A DNA stretch of 64,000 nt from Nephromyces sp. MM_2019 (GCA_015657535.1 JADHZB010002086.1:85199-149198), one strand, 5' to 3'; counted from the stretch's first letter, positions 24,938 through 38,327 are shown. Numbers and translations are program-made. The notes: a model not told the origin generated them from the letters alone.

Positions 24938-25532
24938 TCAAAGATTTATGATGCAAACTAGAACAAAGCCACCAATTAACACTAAGAAGGATAAAAAATA
25001 ATTATAATCTATATTTTCACGGTTTGCAAGATGGAAAAATAGAAGGCCATCCATGCATTGCAAGAGCGCAGTACGAAAAAGACGTGGCGTTACCAGATTA
25101 TAAAAACTAAAAAGTGTTACCGCACACGCTACTTTTGAACCGTCTTTATTTTTTCCCCGTATATTATGAAACGAGGTAAACGACTTAAAAAACAAAAAAA
25201 TTATCTCAAGATTCAAGCTTGTACCTGAGAATAGTAGCAGCACTATCGAAATAAAATTTACTAGCTGTGTATAATCAAATAAGTTTCTGAAGGATGAAAT
25301 GAAAATTTCAGTTGCAGATTTTATGTGTTATTCCACGATTATATATATCAAGGCTTAACATGGATAAAGTCCTCTTCCACAAAAATGGGAATATACCAGG
25401 CGCCTTTTTCATAGCATAATGCTCATCTATCGGCAGTAAAGTTATTCTCACTACATGCTGCACTCGTATACTTGGGAGCTTTGCATTGCAAAAACACGAC
25501 TTTTTACACACTTCCCTACAAGCGCAGAACAT
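24938..25532 (-). CDS. Small two-exon polytopic membrane protein, unrecognised
   Basis: Exon 1 (25532-25360) starts at ATG with a Cys-rich N-terminus (MFCACREVCKKSCFCNAK). Exon 2 (25286-24938) ends at TGA. A 73-base GT..AG intron (GTTAAG..CCTTCAG) joins them in phase (2). The combined frame is 174 codons including the stop. Exon 2 has hydrophobic segments LVNFISIVLLLFSG, a second near SFTSF/VACAVTLFSF, and a C-terminal helix YFLSFLVLIGGFVLVCIINL, so three or four membrane passes are likely. The N-terminal cysteines could be acylated, but no standard myristoylation motif is present. I could not assign a family. It lies about 300 bp upstream of the large minus-strand orphan and points the same way. 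Confidence 0.5.
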
Positions 25533-27969
25533 CCCCCAATTAGATGCGTCTTACGCAGGTTTTACCGGGTACAAAAATTAGACAGTAGCTCGTATCTCAA
25601 AAAAATATATTAGGGCTCCTTGTCAAGGTTACGCACCAGAGGTCAAGGAAAAAAAACCAGATTACCCAGATGAATTCAAGCCTACACCAGGAACGGACAA
25701 GCCATGTACTGCGTACCCCTTGATAATCGCATAGGGTTAAAGTACTTTTATCGCCCGCTGTTTCTCATATTAGCATAGCTATAGGTAAGATATGAAGGAT
25801 TCTTTCAATCGAACAAGTGCAATGTAACTTTATCCACAATAGCGAAATGATTGCTTTTTGGCGGTTGCTTAATATTGTAAAGTTGGGGTACAGAACTTGC
25901 TACTAACGTCAAAAGAATAGGATTCGTGGGCATAGAAAAACTGGGTATCATGTATCAGCGCCAAGGCCGGAAAAGTTTTTCGAGTAGCAAATCGCCAGGG
26001 TTAAAAGAGCCTCTTACCTGTGCTACGGACTAAATTCTGGGACTAAGCAGCTGAGACGATCGAATATGCCCTGGGCAATTATAATTGGAACCTTTATGTA
26101 AGTAGTGCTACTGCATTCCATCGTAAAATGGTAATTATAATGCGCATTTTCACCGCAGAGCAGTGGTAGAGTTATTGCACCTCTTTCCTGCAGTGATCGC
26201 ACATTGCTTTGGTGTTTTTGCTTCCCGAAAAAACTCTCGCAAATCCGTTTTTACTCTCTTTATTACTTTGTGTTTGTCACTGCCTTCGGTAGACAAGTAG
26301 CGTTTATCGTGATGAACGCTACGAACGTCATTTCCTCCCCTCCAGATTCTCCAAAGAGGGGCGAGAGCTCACATGATATGCCATGCTGCCTTACAAAGTT
26401 GTACTAACTACTAGAACATTTGAGCTACCTGGTCTATTTCACTCTGCAAGACGCACATTGTGAGTAAACATGGATTTGTTCCAATTTTCGTATCAAATAA
26501 TCCATGCATGAAAGGGTGGCGTCATGCTAATTTTTGGATTATTAATGTGTCTAGCGGCATGAATTAACAATGCAGGAAGCCTTCATCGCATGTTTTACTC
26601 GTTAGAAAAGCTACCAAAGCATGTTTAGGCTACCGGAGCTACCCCATATTTACTAAACAAAATTTTTCCATTTGCAACTAGCCCTAGTAGTAAAGAGAAG
26701 TCAAATAGTGAAGTTTTACGGTATATCATCAGAGATGGAAAGTCTGGAAATCGAGATGAGATACGGAAATACAAACAGTACTTGCATAAAAATATTGATT
26801 TTATATTCAGTTTTATGAAGTAGATGGTGACTACTAGGAAATAAGGACACTAAAGGTTTAAGATAGCTTGTAGTTTGGCTTCTTTTCAATATAAGATACT
26901 TAAAAGCATACTCATCCTCTAAGCAAACATGTAGTTTGCCATCATACACAGCGATAACAAGTTACCCTACGCTTGAAAGCCATTTAAAAAGTTTCATGTA
27001 GGAGCATTCGGTGTAGAAAAATATGTTTCCATGTAAAGTGTATAATGAAGCAAGAAAAATAAGAAAATATAGCGCACGCTCAAAGCTCGGGGTATTCATA
27101 TTCTAGGAAATAGCCTGGAGCTAACGAGCTAGTCGGTGCATGTGTTTCATTTGCTCAGAATTATTAGCCAGCTTGGCGGATACCTTCCACAACAAATCGC
27201 AATAAGCATTTATTGAATAGCTACAAAACTTCGAAGGACGTCAAAAATTCGCGGTGTCAAAATTTTTTTTGTTGGATTGCGGTAAATATCATCAATCAAT
27301 ACAAATTTGCTTCGACAATCTTTCATACTCTGCCACAGTTGTAGTATGGGAGTACCGAATTGAGTTATGGGAGTTTGAAAATTATAAGTCTAACAGAATG
27401 TTTCAGCAGAGTTCGAGCAAGTTTTTACCAAATACTTTTTCAATAGGTGAAGCCTTGGTTACATTGAAAAAACCAATGGAAAGGCAATTTTATCGCTTCC
27501 TCCATGAATACACGATTTAATAATGGGAGGAACTAGCACAACCATGGGGGGTACGTATGGGTCGCTTGCATAGTTAGTCGTGTCGCATCTACGTACATTG
27601 CTATCATTTATAGCTTAGACTCCGGTGCTCAGACCAGAAGACAGCATCAGCAAAAGTATTTTGTATTTTTTGGAGGAAATTTTTTTTACATATTAATTAT
27701 GCAAAGATTACCCTAGAGCAGGCTGTCCTTTTGTTAGTGATCTGTACTGGTGCGATTCATTTAGACGGGCTGTTGCAGTCTTGGACAATAAAAAGTAAAA
27801 TACCCTGTTGCTATTGATTTGATCACTACTTTTCTTTAAAGGAGAATATGAATTAGCTTATCAGGGGCTAGATTGTATGTATCAACTTCTTAAAGCAAGA
27901 CACAAGAATATTCTAACTCATTGATACTATGCAATATATATCCACCAGTGGAAAAAATTTGCGGCTTAT

Positions 27970-28164
27970 TCAGCACGAAGCATGACTAGATGATGAACAG
28001 GTGTAACAAGAAGGCATACTGATTGTTAACACCTTAAAATTTTTTTTAAATTTTGCGGTTTTTCTATGCTTTAAGTCTATGGTTATAGTACTATGCGCAC
28101 AAGAGTGCATATGCCGCCCTTTCCCGCAGGCCTTTTTTGGACAGTAAAACTTTTTCTGTTTCAT
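27970..28164 (-). CDS. Possible small Cys/His-rich protein, 64 residues
   Basis: ATG to TGA without interruption. The N-terminus has CPKKACGKG followed by HMHSCAH, a spacing of Cys and His that could bind zinc, and the C-terminus has SCYTCSSSSHASC. The middle is Lys/Phe-rich. No family was recognised and no splice context supports it. A + strand frame (28233-28433) starts 69 bp away in the opposite direction. Confidence 0.22.
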   Translation of the reverse strand: MKQKKFYCPKKACGKGRHMHSCAHSTITIDLKHRKTAKFKKNFKVLTISMPSCYTCSSSSHASC

Positions 28165-28232
28165 TCGTTAACAGACAATAAAAATTCTCCGATTAAGAAG
28201 GCATTTTTCGCCAAACTTTTCCCGGTAAAGTA

Positions 28233-28433
28233 ATGCGGAGGGACTGCACGCAGCCAGCAATAGTATTAGTCGTAGAACCAGCTACAAATTTGAGAGCTAC
28301 GGAAGTTTACGGATTACTGGCTAACACTAGAAAGGATGCATCATCAGTCGTCAAGGCACTAAAAGCAGCGTTTGAATTTGACTATAGTAAATACTCTGAA
28401 TTTTTACTGCTTTTCGTGGTTTTTTTCTTTTGA
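28233..28433 (+). CDS. Possible small protein or exon, 66 residues
   Basis: The ATG frame begins MRRDCTQPAIVLVVEPATNL and continues with an amphipathic, normally composed stretch before a hydrophobic Phe-rich end. The last 15 residues look like T-rich non-coding DNA, so a real exon might stop earlier. Nothing recognisable. Confidence 0.22.
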   Translation: MRRDCTQPAIVLVVEPATNLRATEVYGLLANTRKDASSVVKALKAAFEFDYSKYSEFLLLFVVFFF

Positions 28434-29772
28434 AAGTACTTGCTTCTCAGAGGAAGCTCCAGTAGGTTGCTACAAATTTTTAAATTGAAAAAAATTTCTT
28501 TACGCAACTCGATTTAGCTACCTCGTGAAGTACTAATTCATGAAAGTTAAAATTCTAAGCCGATGTTTCAAGACTTGAAAAACTCGGAATAACTCTTTTT
28601 GCCTAGTATATAACGGTTTGCCAGAGGTATTATGTAACGTTGGCTTCTTCTTTGAAAATATACTTAATGTTTTTCCTTAATATTGAGTGTCCTAAGGTAT
28701 ATTAATGGTAGCTTCTCAATTCTAAATCTCTCACAATACCGTTTTGATGCGATCATCTATATTAGAGGGTATATAAAACGGATTTTAGGATTTTACTTTT
28801 GGTTTTTTTTTTAAGCGAAATTTTTGCACTAAGTAAAAAATCGTGTTTCATATCTTCCAAAAAAAGTAGCTTGGATAAAAATTTCTTGAGCTTGCTTTGC
28901 CGAAGTTTGTTCCATTCGTTCGCATTATATAAACCTTAAAAGAAATATCAAGCGAATCTTTCACGACCCATAATGGTACCAGTTTTTTTACATATCTTTA
29001 TCGCATGATTTTTTATGAAATTCTCAAGTATTTCCATGTCTTTTTTTTCGGTATTTTATTAATATTACTACTTTCGATATCATATTGATGCATCCTACAA
29101 TTTGTTTGATATTTTATGGAAAACTGCATGGTTTTTCATTGCTATTATTTGTGTAAGGAGCACTGGATTTAGGAATTTTATAGTATTCTTTCGGTGGAAA
29201 AATTCTCAAAAACACCAGAGTCATCAAGTCACATTGTGTTGGACTCCAATAAGAGAATTTGCATGATCATGTTTTGAAATCACTATTCTTGATGCTATGA
29301 TATTCCTTGAGTAATAAATCGGATAAAAGAAAAAACCAACTATAGCGCAGGAACCTAATTTGGATGGCTTGCCATGGAAAAAACCAATTTTAGTAGTAAA
29401 TGAAATATTTTAAACTACATATGCCGATTTAAAAAAGTATTTTGGTAAATGAAAAGCTCCTGTTCCACCCAATATGCAAAATTTCATCAGCTCCATTTTC
29501 TAAAAAACATCATTTTCCTTATAAAAAAATCATTCCATCATCATATTATTATCAGGACAAAAAATATGGAGGCAAAAGTGCGTTTCAAAATTATTATGTT
29601 TTTATATTCAAAATCATTTTGCGATTACGCTTTAAAAGTATATTAAAAAACTAAAGGTTTTAAATCTTTGAAAAAATAAAAAAGATTTATCTTCAAATTA
29701 CATTTTTCTCCTTTAATATATTAAAATATCATTATTAATTTATACAAAATAATTTTAAATGTCTTTTATTTC

Positions 29773-29976
29773 CTACACTGGGGCGATACTTAATTGAGTA
29801 TTTCTTATTTTTGAGATATCCCTGGTCCCAGTTATAAGCTGATTGATTCTAATACCATGAGACATTAAACACGATGAAACAGTCAAATGCCCTATTTTTT
29901 TTAAAAATAAATGCATTTTAAAAATTTTGTATTCGCTTAGATTATTCAATTTATTCCTTTTCCCAAAGGCGAGCAT
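29773..29976 (-). CDS. Possible small basic protein, 67 residues
   Basis: ATG to TAG frame starting MLAFGKRNKLNNLSEY and ending TRDISKIRNTQLSIAPV. The composition is more protein-like than other frames in this very AT-rich part. An acceptor-like AAAATAG lies inside, so the second half could alternatively be a terminal exon. No family was recognised. Confidence 0.25.
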   Translation of the reverse strand: MLAFGKRNKLNNLSEYKIFKMHLFLKKIGHLTVSSCLMSHGIRINQLITGTRDISKIRNTQLSIAPV

Positions 29977-31003
29977 GGTAAAACGTTAATGATTTGTTTT
30001 TTTAATCTTTGCGTAAATAGGAAATAAAAACAGTAAGAATTCTCCAAAAGGCAGTAAATACGATTATTTTATGATATTTGAAAGAATAATTTTAGTACTG
30101 ATGCCACCGAGTTAATTATTTCAGGGGAAATTATAATTCCAACTAAAGATCATATAAATTTGAAAAAATTTCAAATGGAAAACGTATTTACTCATAAGTA
30201 TTTGGGATTCTTTTAGATGCTAAACAGTCAAAAGGATTTTTTTTTGCGAAGAAACAAACTTTTTCACTTTAACTCAGCCCAAAATGCATCAAATAGAAAA
30301 TTTTCAATGATTCAATTGAGTCCAGTTCAGTGAATCGAAAAATCTCAATTTTCCGAAGGTCAATTTTCCAAAAATTGCAAATGCAAGCATTTAACTTTTA
30401 TAAAGGCAAAAATTTAACGAGACACACCGATAAACAGGATATAAACAAAAATGCACTCCCTCCGTCTTAATATTGCCTGATATACAAGCGAAACCAATGG
30501 CAGCTTCATTAACTATTGTGATGAAAGGACTGCTAGTTTAATTTAGAGACAGTATTTTAGACGATTCATTTAAAAACTCAAGTTTATATATCCAAAAAAA
30601 CGGCCAATTTTAAATTTCCAAACTATAAAAGCTGCTTATTGGCATAAGCTTTAGGATTAGATTGAATTTTATTTCATAAACAGTTTCTTTAAACCAGCCA
30701 AAAAACTTGGCAGCAGTTGGACATAAAATGATATCAGGAAGATATATTTTAAACAAGAGAAGCATTTGTAAAACATCAAATATGGCAAAAGCCAGAAGAA
30801 GCCCAATTTATGCAAATAAATTGAAGAAAAAAAGCTGATTCTTTCTTTCTTCTTGAGCAGCTATTTTCATACAAAATAAAAGTAAAAAGAAAATTATTAT
30901 AAAGCTTTGAATGAATATTTAAGATGAAATTTTATCCTGAAATTTAAACCTGAAAGGTCTCAAAAATAAAAAAAAATAAAAAAAATACAATAAACTTAGA
31001 AGC

Positions 31004-31134
31004 GAAGAAATTCTACACTTTTTACTCAAAATCTTTGGTGATTTATAATATCTAACGCTAGCTGCTGTAGCAGAGAAATTCTACACTTTATACTCCAAAT
31101 CATCGGTGAGTTATATCTACTAGCTGCTTCAGCA
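31004..31134. repeat. Imperfect tandem duplication spanning the phosphodiesterase stop codon
   Basis: Two copies of about 65 bp lie head to tail (31004-31072 and 31073-31134). Both share GAAATTCTACACTTT and a TCGGTGA/TTGGTGA block. The right copy holds the last codons and the TGA of the phosphodiesterase. The left copy lies in its 3' UTR, and on the minus strand still reads a diverged version of the same end (QLALDIINHQRF then stop, against QLVDITHR then stop). Confidence 0.7.
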
Positions 31135-33430
31135 TTTCAAAAAGTACGTCAGAGCTGGCTTCAGGGTCATTTGAAATTTCTTCGAAAGCTTCAGCGTAAA
31201 TCTAAAAAAAAACCGTAATCGAAGCTGCTGTGTGTGTGCGACTTTTTTTGCACGAATAGGAGAGCCTAGCCGATTGCAGCAAAATCTTGCAAAATGAAAA
31301 ATCTTCAAAAGATCAGATTAAAGAAATTGCTTGAGCAAAAAAAAAAGTAGTCTACAATCGTTTAGCTAACCTAATAAAAAGATGCCTCTTTAAACAAGAA
31401 AATTTGCTATAAAAAATTGATAAGCTACCAATCACAATTCATAGATATTTTGCTCAAATATTTCCTAAAAGGCACAGCCTATTAAGCAAAAAACTCCCAG
31501 CTGCCATGAAAAATTTATATACTAATAAAAAGCAAGCTTTTGAGCATGAATTTCAGTTAAAAAGTAGAAAAAATCCAAAAAAATTTGTTCATCACTTTTT
31601 TTAAGTTTTTTTTTCAAAAAAAGCTGTTTTCATCAAATTTAAACATTAGTGTTGCTAGTAAAGAATGATTATTAGCTGAAAGATGCATTCTATAATATAT
31701 GTTAAGAAAAAAATCCCACACACTTCCCTGCACACACGCTCCCTTAAAAATCTTTTTTATACCTAATTTTTCAAAGAGGAAATACAAATCTTGAAGAATT
31801 AATGAAATTATCAAATAAAATTTGAAAAAAAACCCAAAAGCAGCTTCTTACCTCCCAAATTCTTTTGTTTTCAAGAAGTTGTCCAATACAAGTTTTCCTT
31901 ACAAATAAACTTTGAGAGTTTCCATTGGAATTTAAGGGAGTTTTCAGTACATCATAATGATTCATTTGATACTCTTCATCAAAGAATTTTGTAAAATTAT
32001 CCCTGCCTTGCATAGCATATATTCCATCATCATATGTGTATGCAGCAGCGCTATTATTAGAAGTTATCCCCTGAGCAGCACCGTCAAAAAAAGAAGCTAC
32101 TGCCTCATCCATATTGCGTGAAGCAACAGAGGGGCCTAAAATGCTCTGATTGGTGCGACTGTGACTGTTTGCTGCGTTTTGCTCTGTTTCTTCGTCGTTT
32201 ACTGCAAAGTGTACTGCCTTTCGCTCTAATTTTAAAGAGTTTTGCTCGCCTATATACACATTAAAAAAAGATATTAAGAAAATGATAAAAATAGAGTTTT
32301 AGAGGAGTTTAATTAGAGAAAATTTCAGGAAAAGTAATGCTGCCCAAAACCTAACAGGGAAAATTAAGAGTAAGGTTTCTGCATTATCTCTCAAGAACTT
32401 TTTGCCTAAAAAAATCAATTCTTTTCTAGTAAAATATCAAAGCGTCAAACTTATGCAGTGCATTCTGCAAGAGCAGGTATGTGTACAGTATTTTTTGTTT
32501 ATAAAAGAAAATTTCACTATTAGAAAAAACGATTTGCAACATCTAAATCGGAATTGAGGGAGTTTGAAAACACATAGATAAGAGGTTGTGTGTGTGCGTA
32601 ATTCAAAAAATTACTAAAAATAGCAATAAAAATAAATTGCAAAAATTCAAGCCGCTAGTTTTTTAAAGGAAATTTTGGTTATAAAAAAACAAAATATTGG
32701 TGTCTTTAGGGATAGTCAAAAAAGCAGTGTACATGCTGCAAAGCACTGAAGCTCTCCTTCCAAATGGAGAGTTGGCAGCTGGAAATCTAAAAATAGATTT
32801 AGTGAAAACTCCAGTATGTGTGTGCACTGATTTTATAATTTTTTTCAGATCTTTAAAATATAAAAAACACAAAAATATCACTGGAAAAACTCGTTAAAAG
32901 TATTTGAAACTTCAGCAAGAGAAATAAATGAGGGAAAATCGCGCACACAAGAATACAGTAAACTGAAATACACGCACACACATAAACACACTTAAATAAA
33001 ATTCCATGAGGATTTCGTATTACGTAAAATGTTTGGAGCTCCTTTAACGGCATTAACAACAGAAAACCCTGAAAAAGGAGCTCCAATAAATAACTCAGCT
33101 TTGTTCTCTAAAGCTTTGATTCCTTTCGAGTTTTCAGCTTCTATCGTTGATGAGGAAATCACAGGATTCTCCGGCAAGCTTTTAGGTGAGTTTTTTGAAG
33201 AATTCGTATTCTCTAGAGAATGACCCATTGAAAATGAGTTTTGGGAAGAAAATGGTGTAAAATCTGAAACTGGAGGAGGAGTAATTACCAAAGTGCTGCA
33301 CTTGAGTGAGTTCATGGGCTCAAGCTCATTATTAAAAAACTCTTCTACTCCAGCAAGCTCTTCGTATAAATCAAGGCAGACAAACTATAAAAAAAAGGAA
33401 AAAGGAAAAAAATAGGTGGGAATTGTATAC

Positions 33431-33491
<61 letters not shown>

Positions 33492-33551
33492 TGTGTTTGT
33501 GTTTGTGTGTGTGTGTGTGTTTGTGTTTGTGCTTGTGTGTGAGTGTGTGTT

Positions 33552-33590
<39 letters not shown>

Positions 33591-36500
33591 TATATATACA
33601 TATATATAGACAGAGGGTCATATAAATGTATATCTTAGTTTAAGCAATCTCTTTAGATATATCTTCACTAAATAAGTCAAAAATAGAGAAAAAGGCCTTT
33701 AAAAAACAAAATCCTCAAAGATGCATAAAACTCCTTGAAGCAACTTCTCCACGTAAAAACTCATTTATGCCTTCGGATTTAATTTTCTTCTAAAAAGCAT
33801 TCATTAAGCTTTAATTAATTTATCAATTTAATGCATTAAAAAGCTAAAAAAGTTTCTCAAAAAATTGAAAATTCTTCTTTTTTTCCTTGTTAAAAAATAC
33901 CAAAAAATTGCCTCCAAAAAAATGAAAAATCCTTCATTTGAAAATCTTTTCTTTTGCGAAAAATTACCTGTAAAAATCCCACTTGGGATTTTGGTATTTC
34001 TTGCAGCCTCAAACGATCACATAACGGAGAAACGCTTAAAGACATAAGTTTTTCTTCATCGCCTTGAGCAAAAAATTCTTCAAGGCATTTAAGTGACCAA
34101 TAATAATGCAAAGACCAATTTTTTGCAGAGTGGCCAATATCAGCAGCTTTAACACACATTTTTAATGTAATCCATCTGTCTTCTGCTTTTTCACTGAAAT
34201 TGGAAAAATCCATAATTTTAAGCAAAAAAATACGAATTTTTAAAGGAAATTTCTTGAAGATATGAAAATATTTCACAAATGATGAAATTTCCTTAAATTT
34301 AATTTCTTTTTTTAAAGTTTTAAATACTAAAAACATCAAATAAATGCAAAGTAAACAATTTCAAACAAAAGCTAAAAATTTCAAAAACATCTTCAGTAAA
34401 TTAGAAAAAAAAAAGATAGTTTAATCTTTAACTCACGCTTTGTATTTTCAATAATTTTTTTTTGAATATTAGATTATTTTCAATTGAAGATAAAAAGTTC
34501 AAAAAGGGGTTAGTGTATTAATAGACTGAGAACTTTAACAAGACTTTATCTTGGTGCAAAAATCCCCATAAAAAGAAACCTCATAAAAAAAGGCTCACAA
34601 AAAACCCTAATCTCTCTCATTCAAAAATACTACCAACTTATCAGTTGAAGATGTGATTTTTCAAAATTAAAAAAGCTGAAATTCGCACTTAAAAAACATT
34701 CACAATAGTTATTAGAAAGTAGTATTCCCTTTTATCTGCAATCAACAGGCTTATTAAAAAAATAACAGCGTAAAATAAATGATAAAATGTGCTTTTTAAA
34801 CAGAAAATTGATCAGCTTGTTATATAAAGAAGTTGATAAAAAATAAATCAAAAAAGCCTTCCAAGATTTACCATAGCGAAAACTCTGGGCTTTGCCTTCT
34901 TACTTTAAACTTTGCAATTGACTCAAAGTGTTTGGACATATCCGTATCGAGTATGATATCAATAATGTATTGCCTGTAAAAGATTCGTAGAAAAATCGGC
35001 ATGTGTGTAAAAAAAATTGCTTATTTTCTCAGTTTATAATTTTTTATTTCATCGCTTCAATTATAAATTTTTTTTTAGTAAAAAAAAGCTTCAAAAAAAG
35101 TATTTTGCAAGCTTCAAGTAAATTAAAAAAACTCTACTTTCAATGTGAAGTTTCACGTGCTATTTTACATAATTTTATACTTTAAGAAAAGTGTAGAGAA
35201 AAAATATTTTATCATGTTTTACCCGTTAATTTTAGTAAAAAAAAATTGAATTTCTTGAAAAATTCAATAAAAAATTAAACTCAACACAAAGAATTAGCAA
35301 TTTAGCCCAAAATTCTACTGATTTTGTATATTTTGTTTTTTCTACAGATAAAAGGCTGAACCAACGTATTGATTAACTCTCATATATGATGTTAATAAGA
35401 ATTATTTTTATAAAAAAACGCTTTAAATGGCTTTTTAAAGTTCCTCAAAATGCAATGCTAGCCACTATAAATCTGCATATTTTCCTGCTAAAAGTCCTCC
35501 AAATTTTATAGTTTTATGTGCCTTAATAAAATGCTTATTTTATTAGGTTTTTGTTTAATTTGAAAATTTTTAATTTCGTCTATTATTTTCATTAAAATTT
35601 AAAAAAGCACGATTTTGCAACTAAAAAAAAACTTTTAAATCTTTAAAAATATCATGCTAACTTACCGTAATTTAAAAAAATCTTCCCTTGGTAGGAACTG
35701 AGCAAAATTGCACTTTGGATTGCTTAACGTCTGAAATGTAACGGCAGCGTGATACTGCTCTAGTACAGATTGATCATTGTATCTTATAGCCAACTGATTG
35801 CTGCTAGAAATCTGAAAAAAAGTGGAAATTTTATCGAATTTTTGTTTCTTAAAAAGCCGTATAATCACTGAAAAAAGAGCAGCATAAAGTCCATAATTTA
35901 AAAAAAAAAAATCAAAAAGTTCAAAAAATTCATTTTTATAGAAAATATTAAAAGAAAAAAAATCTGTGCATAAACCTAATGCTTAATAGTAGCAGAAGAT
36001 CTTTTAAAACGCTCAAAATAAAAATTTGTGATACCAAAAAGTTTAAATAAAATTTAATGCAATTAATTTGAGGAATTAAATAATTTAACAATTAATAGGA
36101 AAAAAAAGATTTTTTACCAAAAAGTTGTTGCTTCTGGCAGGGTGTGCGACGTCATGGCAAAGTGTGGCAACTATTAAGCCAACTTGCTGAACCGATGAAA
36201 GCTTATCAAACAAATATAATTTGTTTAAAAGAACAATCGTAGAATGACAAACGTCGGCTCCTAAGTATGTAAAAAAAATTTGGAGAGTGTGGGTGTGAGG
36301 TTTTTTTCATGCTTTAAGGTGTTTGAAAAAATGAAATAGGGAAAATTCTGTTATTGTAATTTTTTAGCAATTTGGTTATATTCAATAAAACCTGATTGAG
36401 GAATAAGATGGCACAAAGAAGAAAAAGCAATAAGAGAAAAAGAAGAAAAGCAAAATCACAAAAAAACACACGGGCAAAAAGAAAATTCACTCTGTTTATG

Positions 36501-38296
36501 AGCTTTTCAATACATTTTTCCCTAATATAAAGGAAATCAAAAATTTCTAAAAATAGTCACTGCATGCAGATAAAAATCCAATTTATCACATTTCCACAAC
36601 AGCTTCATGATTGCAAGCACACACATACAAAGCCTAATCCTTCCTCATTAGCATCTCAAAGCTTTAAAATTAATATTTTTTGCCTCAAAAAAGATATTGA
36701 AACTTTCAATTTAAGCTTATTTATAAATTATAACGGAAAATAACTAACAAAAAGTTAAAAAAAGCTTTTAAATATACGCAGTATATAATTTTCAAAATAA
36801 AACGCTTCAAAAGCTTTTAAAGTCTCTAAAAAGCAAAAAACAACCGTGTTTGGCATTGTGATAAGGATTTTTTTGGTAGCAATTTGAAATTTCTTCCAAA
36901 AAACTGCTTATATGAGAGTTGCTGCATTTCAAGTAAGCGCTCGAATAAGCCTCTAAAAAAAAGCTTCCAACCTGTTGGTAATAAGAGGTAGAAAAGCAAA
37001 TTTTTATAAGGAAAATCTCAAGTTTTAGAAAAAATAAAAAAGCCCTTTACAGCAGCAACTTAAGCAAGAAAAAGTTACAATCGTATTGAAAGAAAAAAAA
37101 ATTTCAAAGAGGTGGGTACTCATATGGTTAAGCAGATATTGTGTGTGTGTGTGTGTGTGTGATTTTGAAGACACGCCGTGTGAATTTGATTATAATGGTG
37201 GAATCAGAAGGCCATATAGTTTTTTCAAAATAAAGTTAAATCTTTTGATAATGAAAAATTAAGAATATATTTTTCCTTCATATCTTGAAAAAAAACGTCT
37301 TTAAATAGAAATAAAAAAAAAGCTATGCGTTTGACTAGCAAAATTTTCAAGGCCACTTCAACATGAAGAAGGTCCAAAACAGCACAAAACGTGCTATAAA
37401 ACAAGTGAAAAATCCAAGAAAAACACTAGAAAATTCAGCCAAAATTTTGCTTGATATTTCATTAAAATGTTCAAGAAAAAAAAACTTAAACCAGAAAACA
37501 CATTTTCTTCTTCAGCAAATAAATTGTTAGAATAATATAATTTTAAGTAGTTACAAATATACTCCAAAACTGAGTATAAATATTATAGATAAAACTTAAT
37601 TTGAAGCTCTTTCAATCCAAAATCTCTCTCTCCTACTGTTAAATTTTGACAAAAATTTCTTAGAAAATAAAAATTTGAAATCTAAAAAAAAATTCTCCTC
37701 CTGCCACATCCAGCATTAATTTGCATTATATAAGCAAAAACGTAGATTTTTTTGCATAAATGTTTTTTTCAAACACACACACACACGCAACACACACACA
37801 CACACACTCCACTAACAGTGATTAAAGCTTTTCCATCCGTTTGTTGGTCGAGTTTGATGCAATCGAAATTCCAATTTTTTCCTATTCCATCTAAAAATCC
37901 ATCGTATGAATTATATTCCGAGCAATCAGTAAAAAAGTTAGAAAACGGTACTCCTGCTGCACTTGCCTGTTGAGAGTTTTTTAAAACAAAAAAAGTGTGT
38001 GTTTTTTAAGTGTTTAATATGCTCAAAAAAAAGGCAGAAAAAGCTGCATTTGTTCAAGTAATAAAACCTCTTTGCTAAAAAAAAATGTATCAATTGAACT
38101 TTTGAAGGCAAAATCCTATGTTTTTCTTTGCTTAAAAACTAATTTTTTAAAAACAAAATCCGAAATCTAAAGAGCAAGAATGGAAAGCAATTTTTTAAGT
38201 TATCTTGGATATTTTTGATAACTCAAACGCTTTAAAACTACTATTCATCTCGTGTGTGCGTGTGTGTGTGTGTGTGTGTGTACGTGTGTGTGTGTG

Positions 38297-38327
<31 letters not shown>

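Larger units (their letters stand above)
25533..31099. other. 5.6-kb region, mostly non-coding
   Basis: No multi-exon model with matching phases was found. The left part (25.5-27.5 kb) has balanced composition. From 28.4 kb it becomes strongly AT-rich with poly-A and poly-T runs. Three small ATG-initiated frames are listed separately as doubtful. The right end contains the 3' UTR of the phosphodiesterase gene. Confidence 0.4.

Noticed and set aside
32663..32897. A 72-codon minus-strand frame considered as an extra phosphodiesterase exon
   Set aside because: Exons 33384-33024 and 32249-31852 join in phase without it and its own borders do not fit; an opposing + frame is equally open.
33371..33625. 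His/Thr-rich or Cys/Val-rich frames over the (TG)n tract
   Set aside because: Dinucleotide repeat read in several frames; no splice context.
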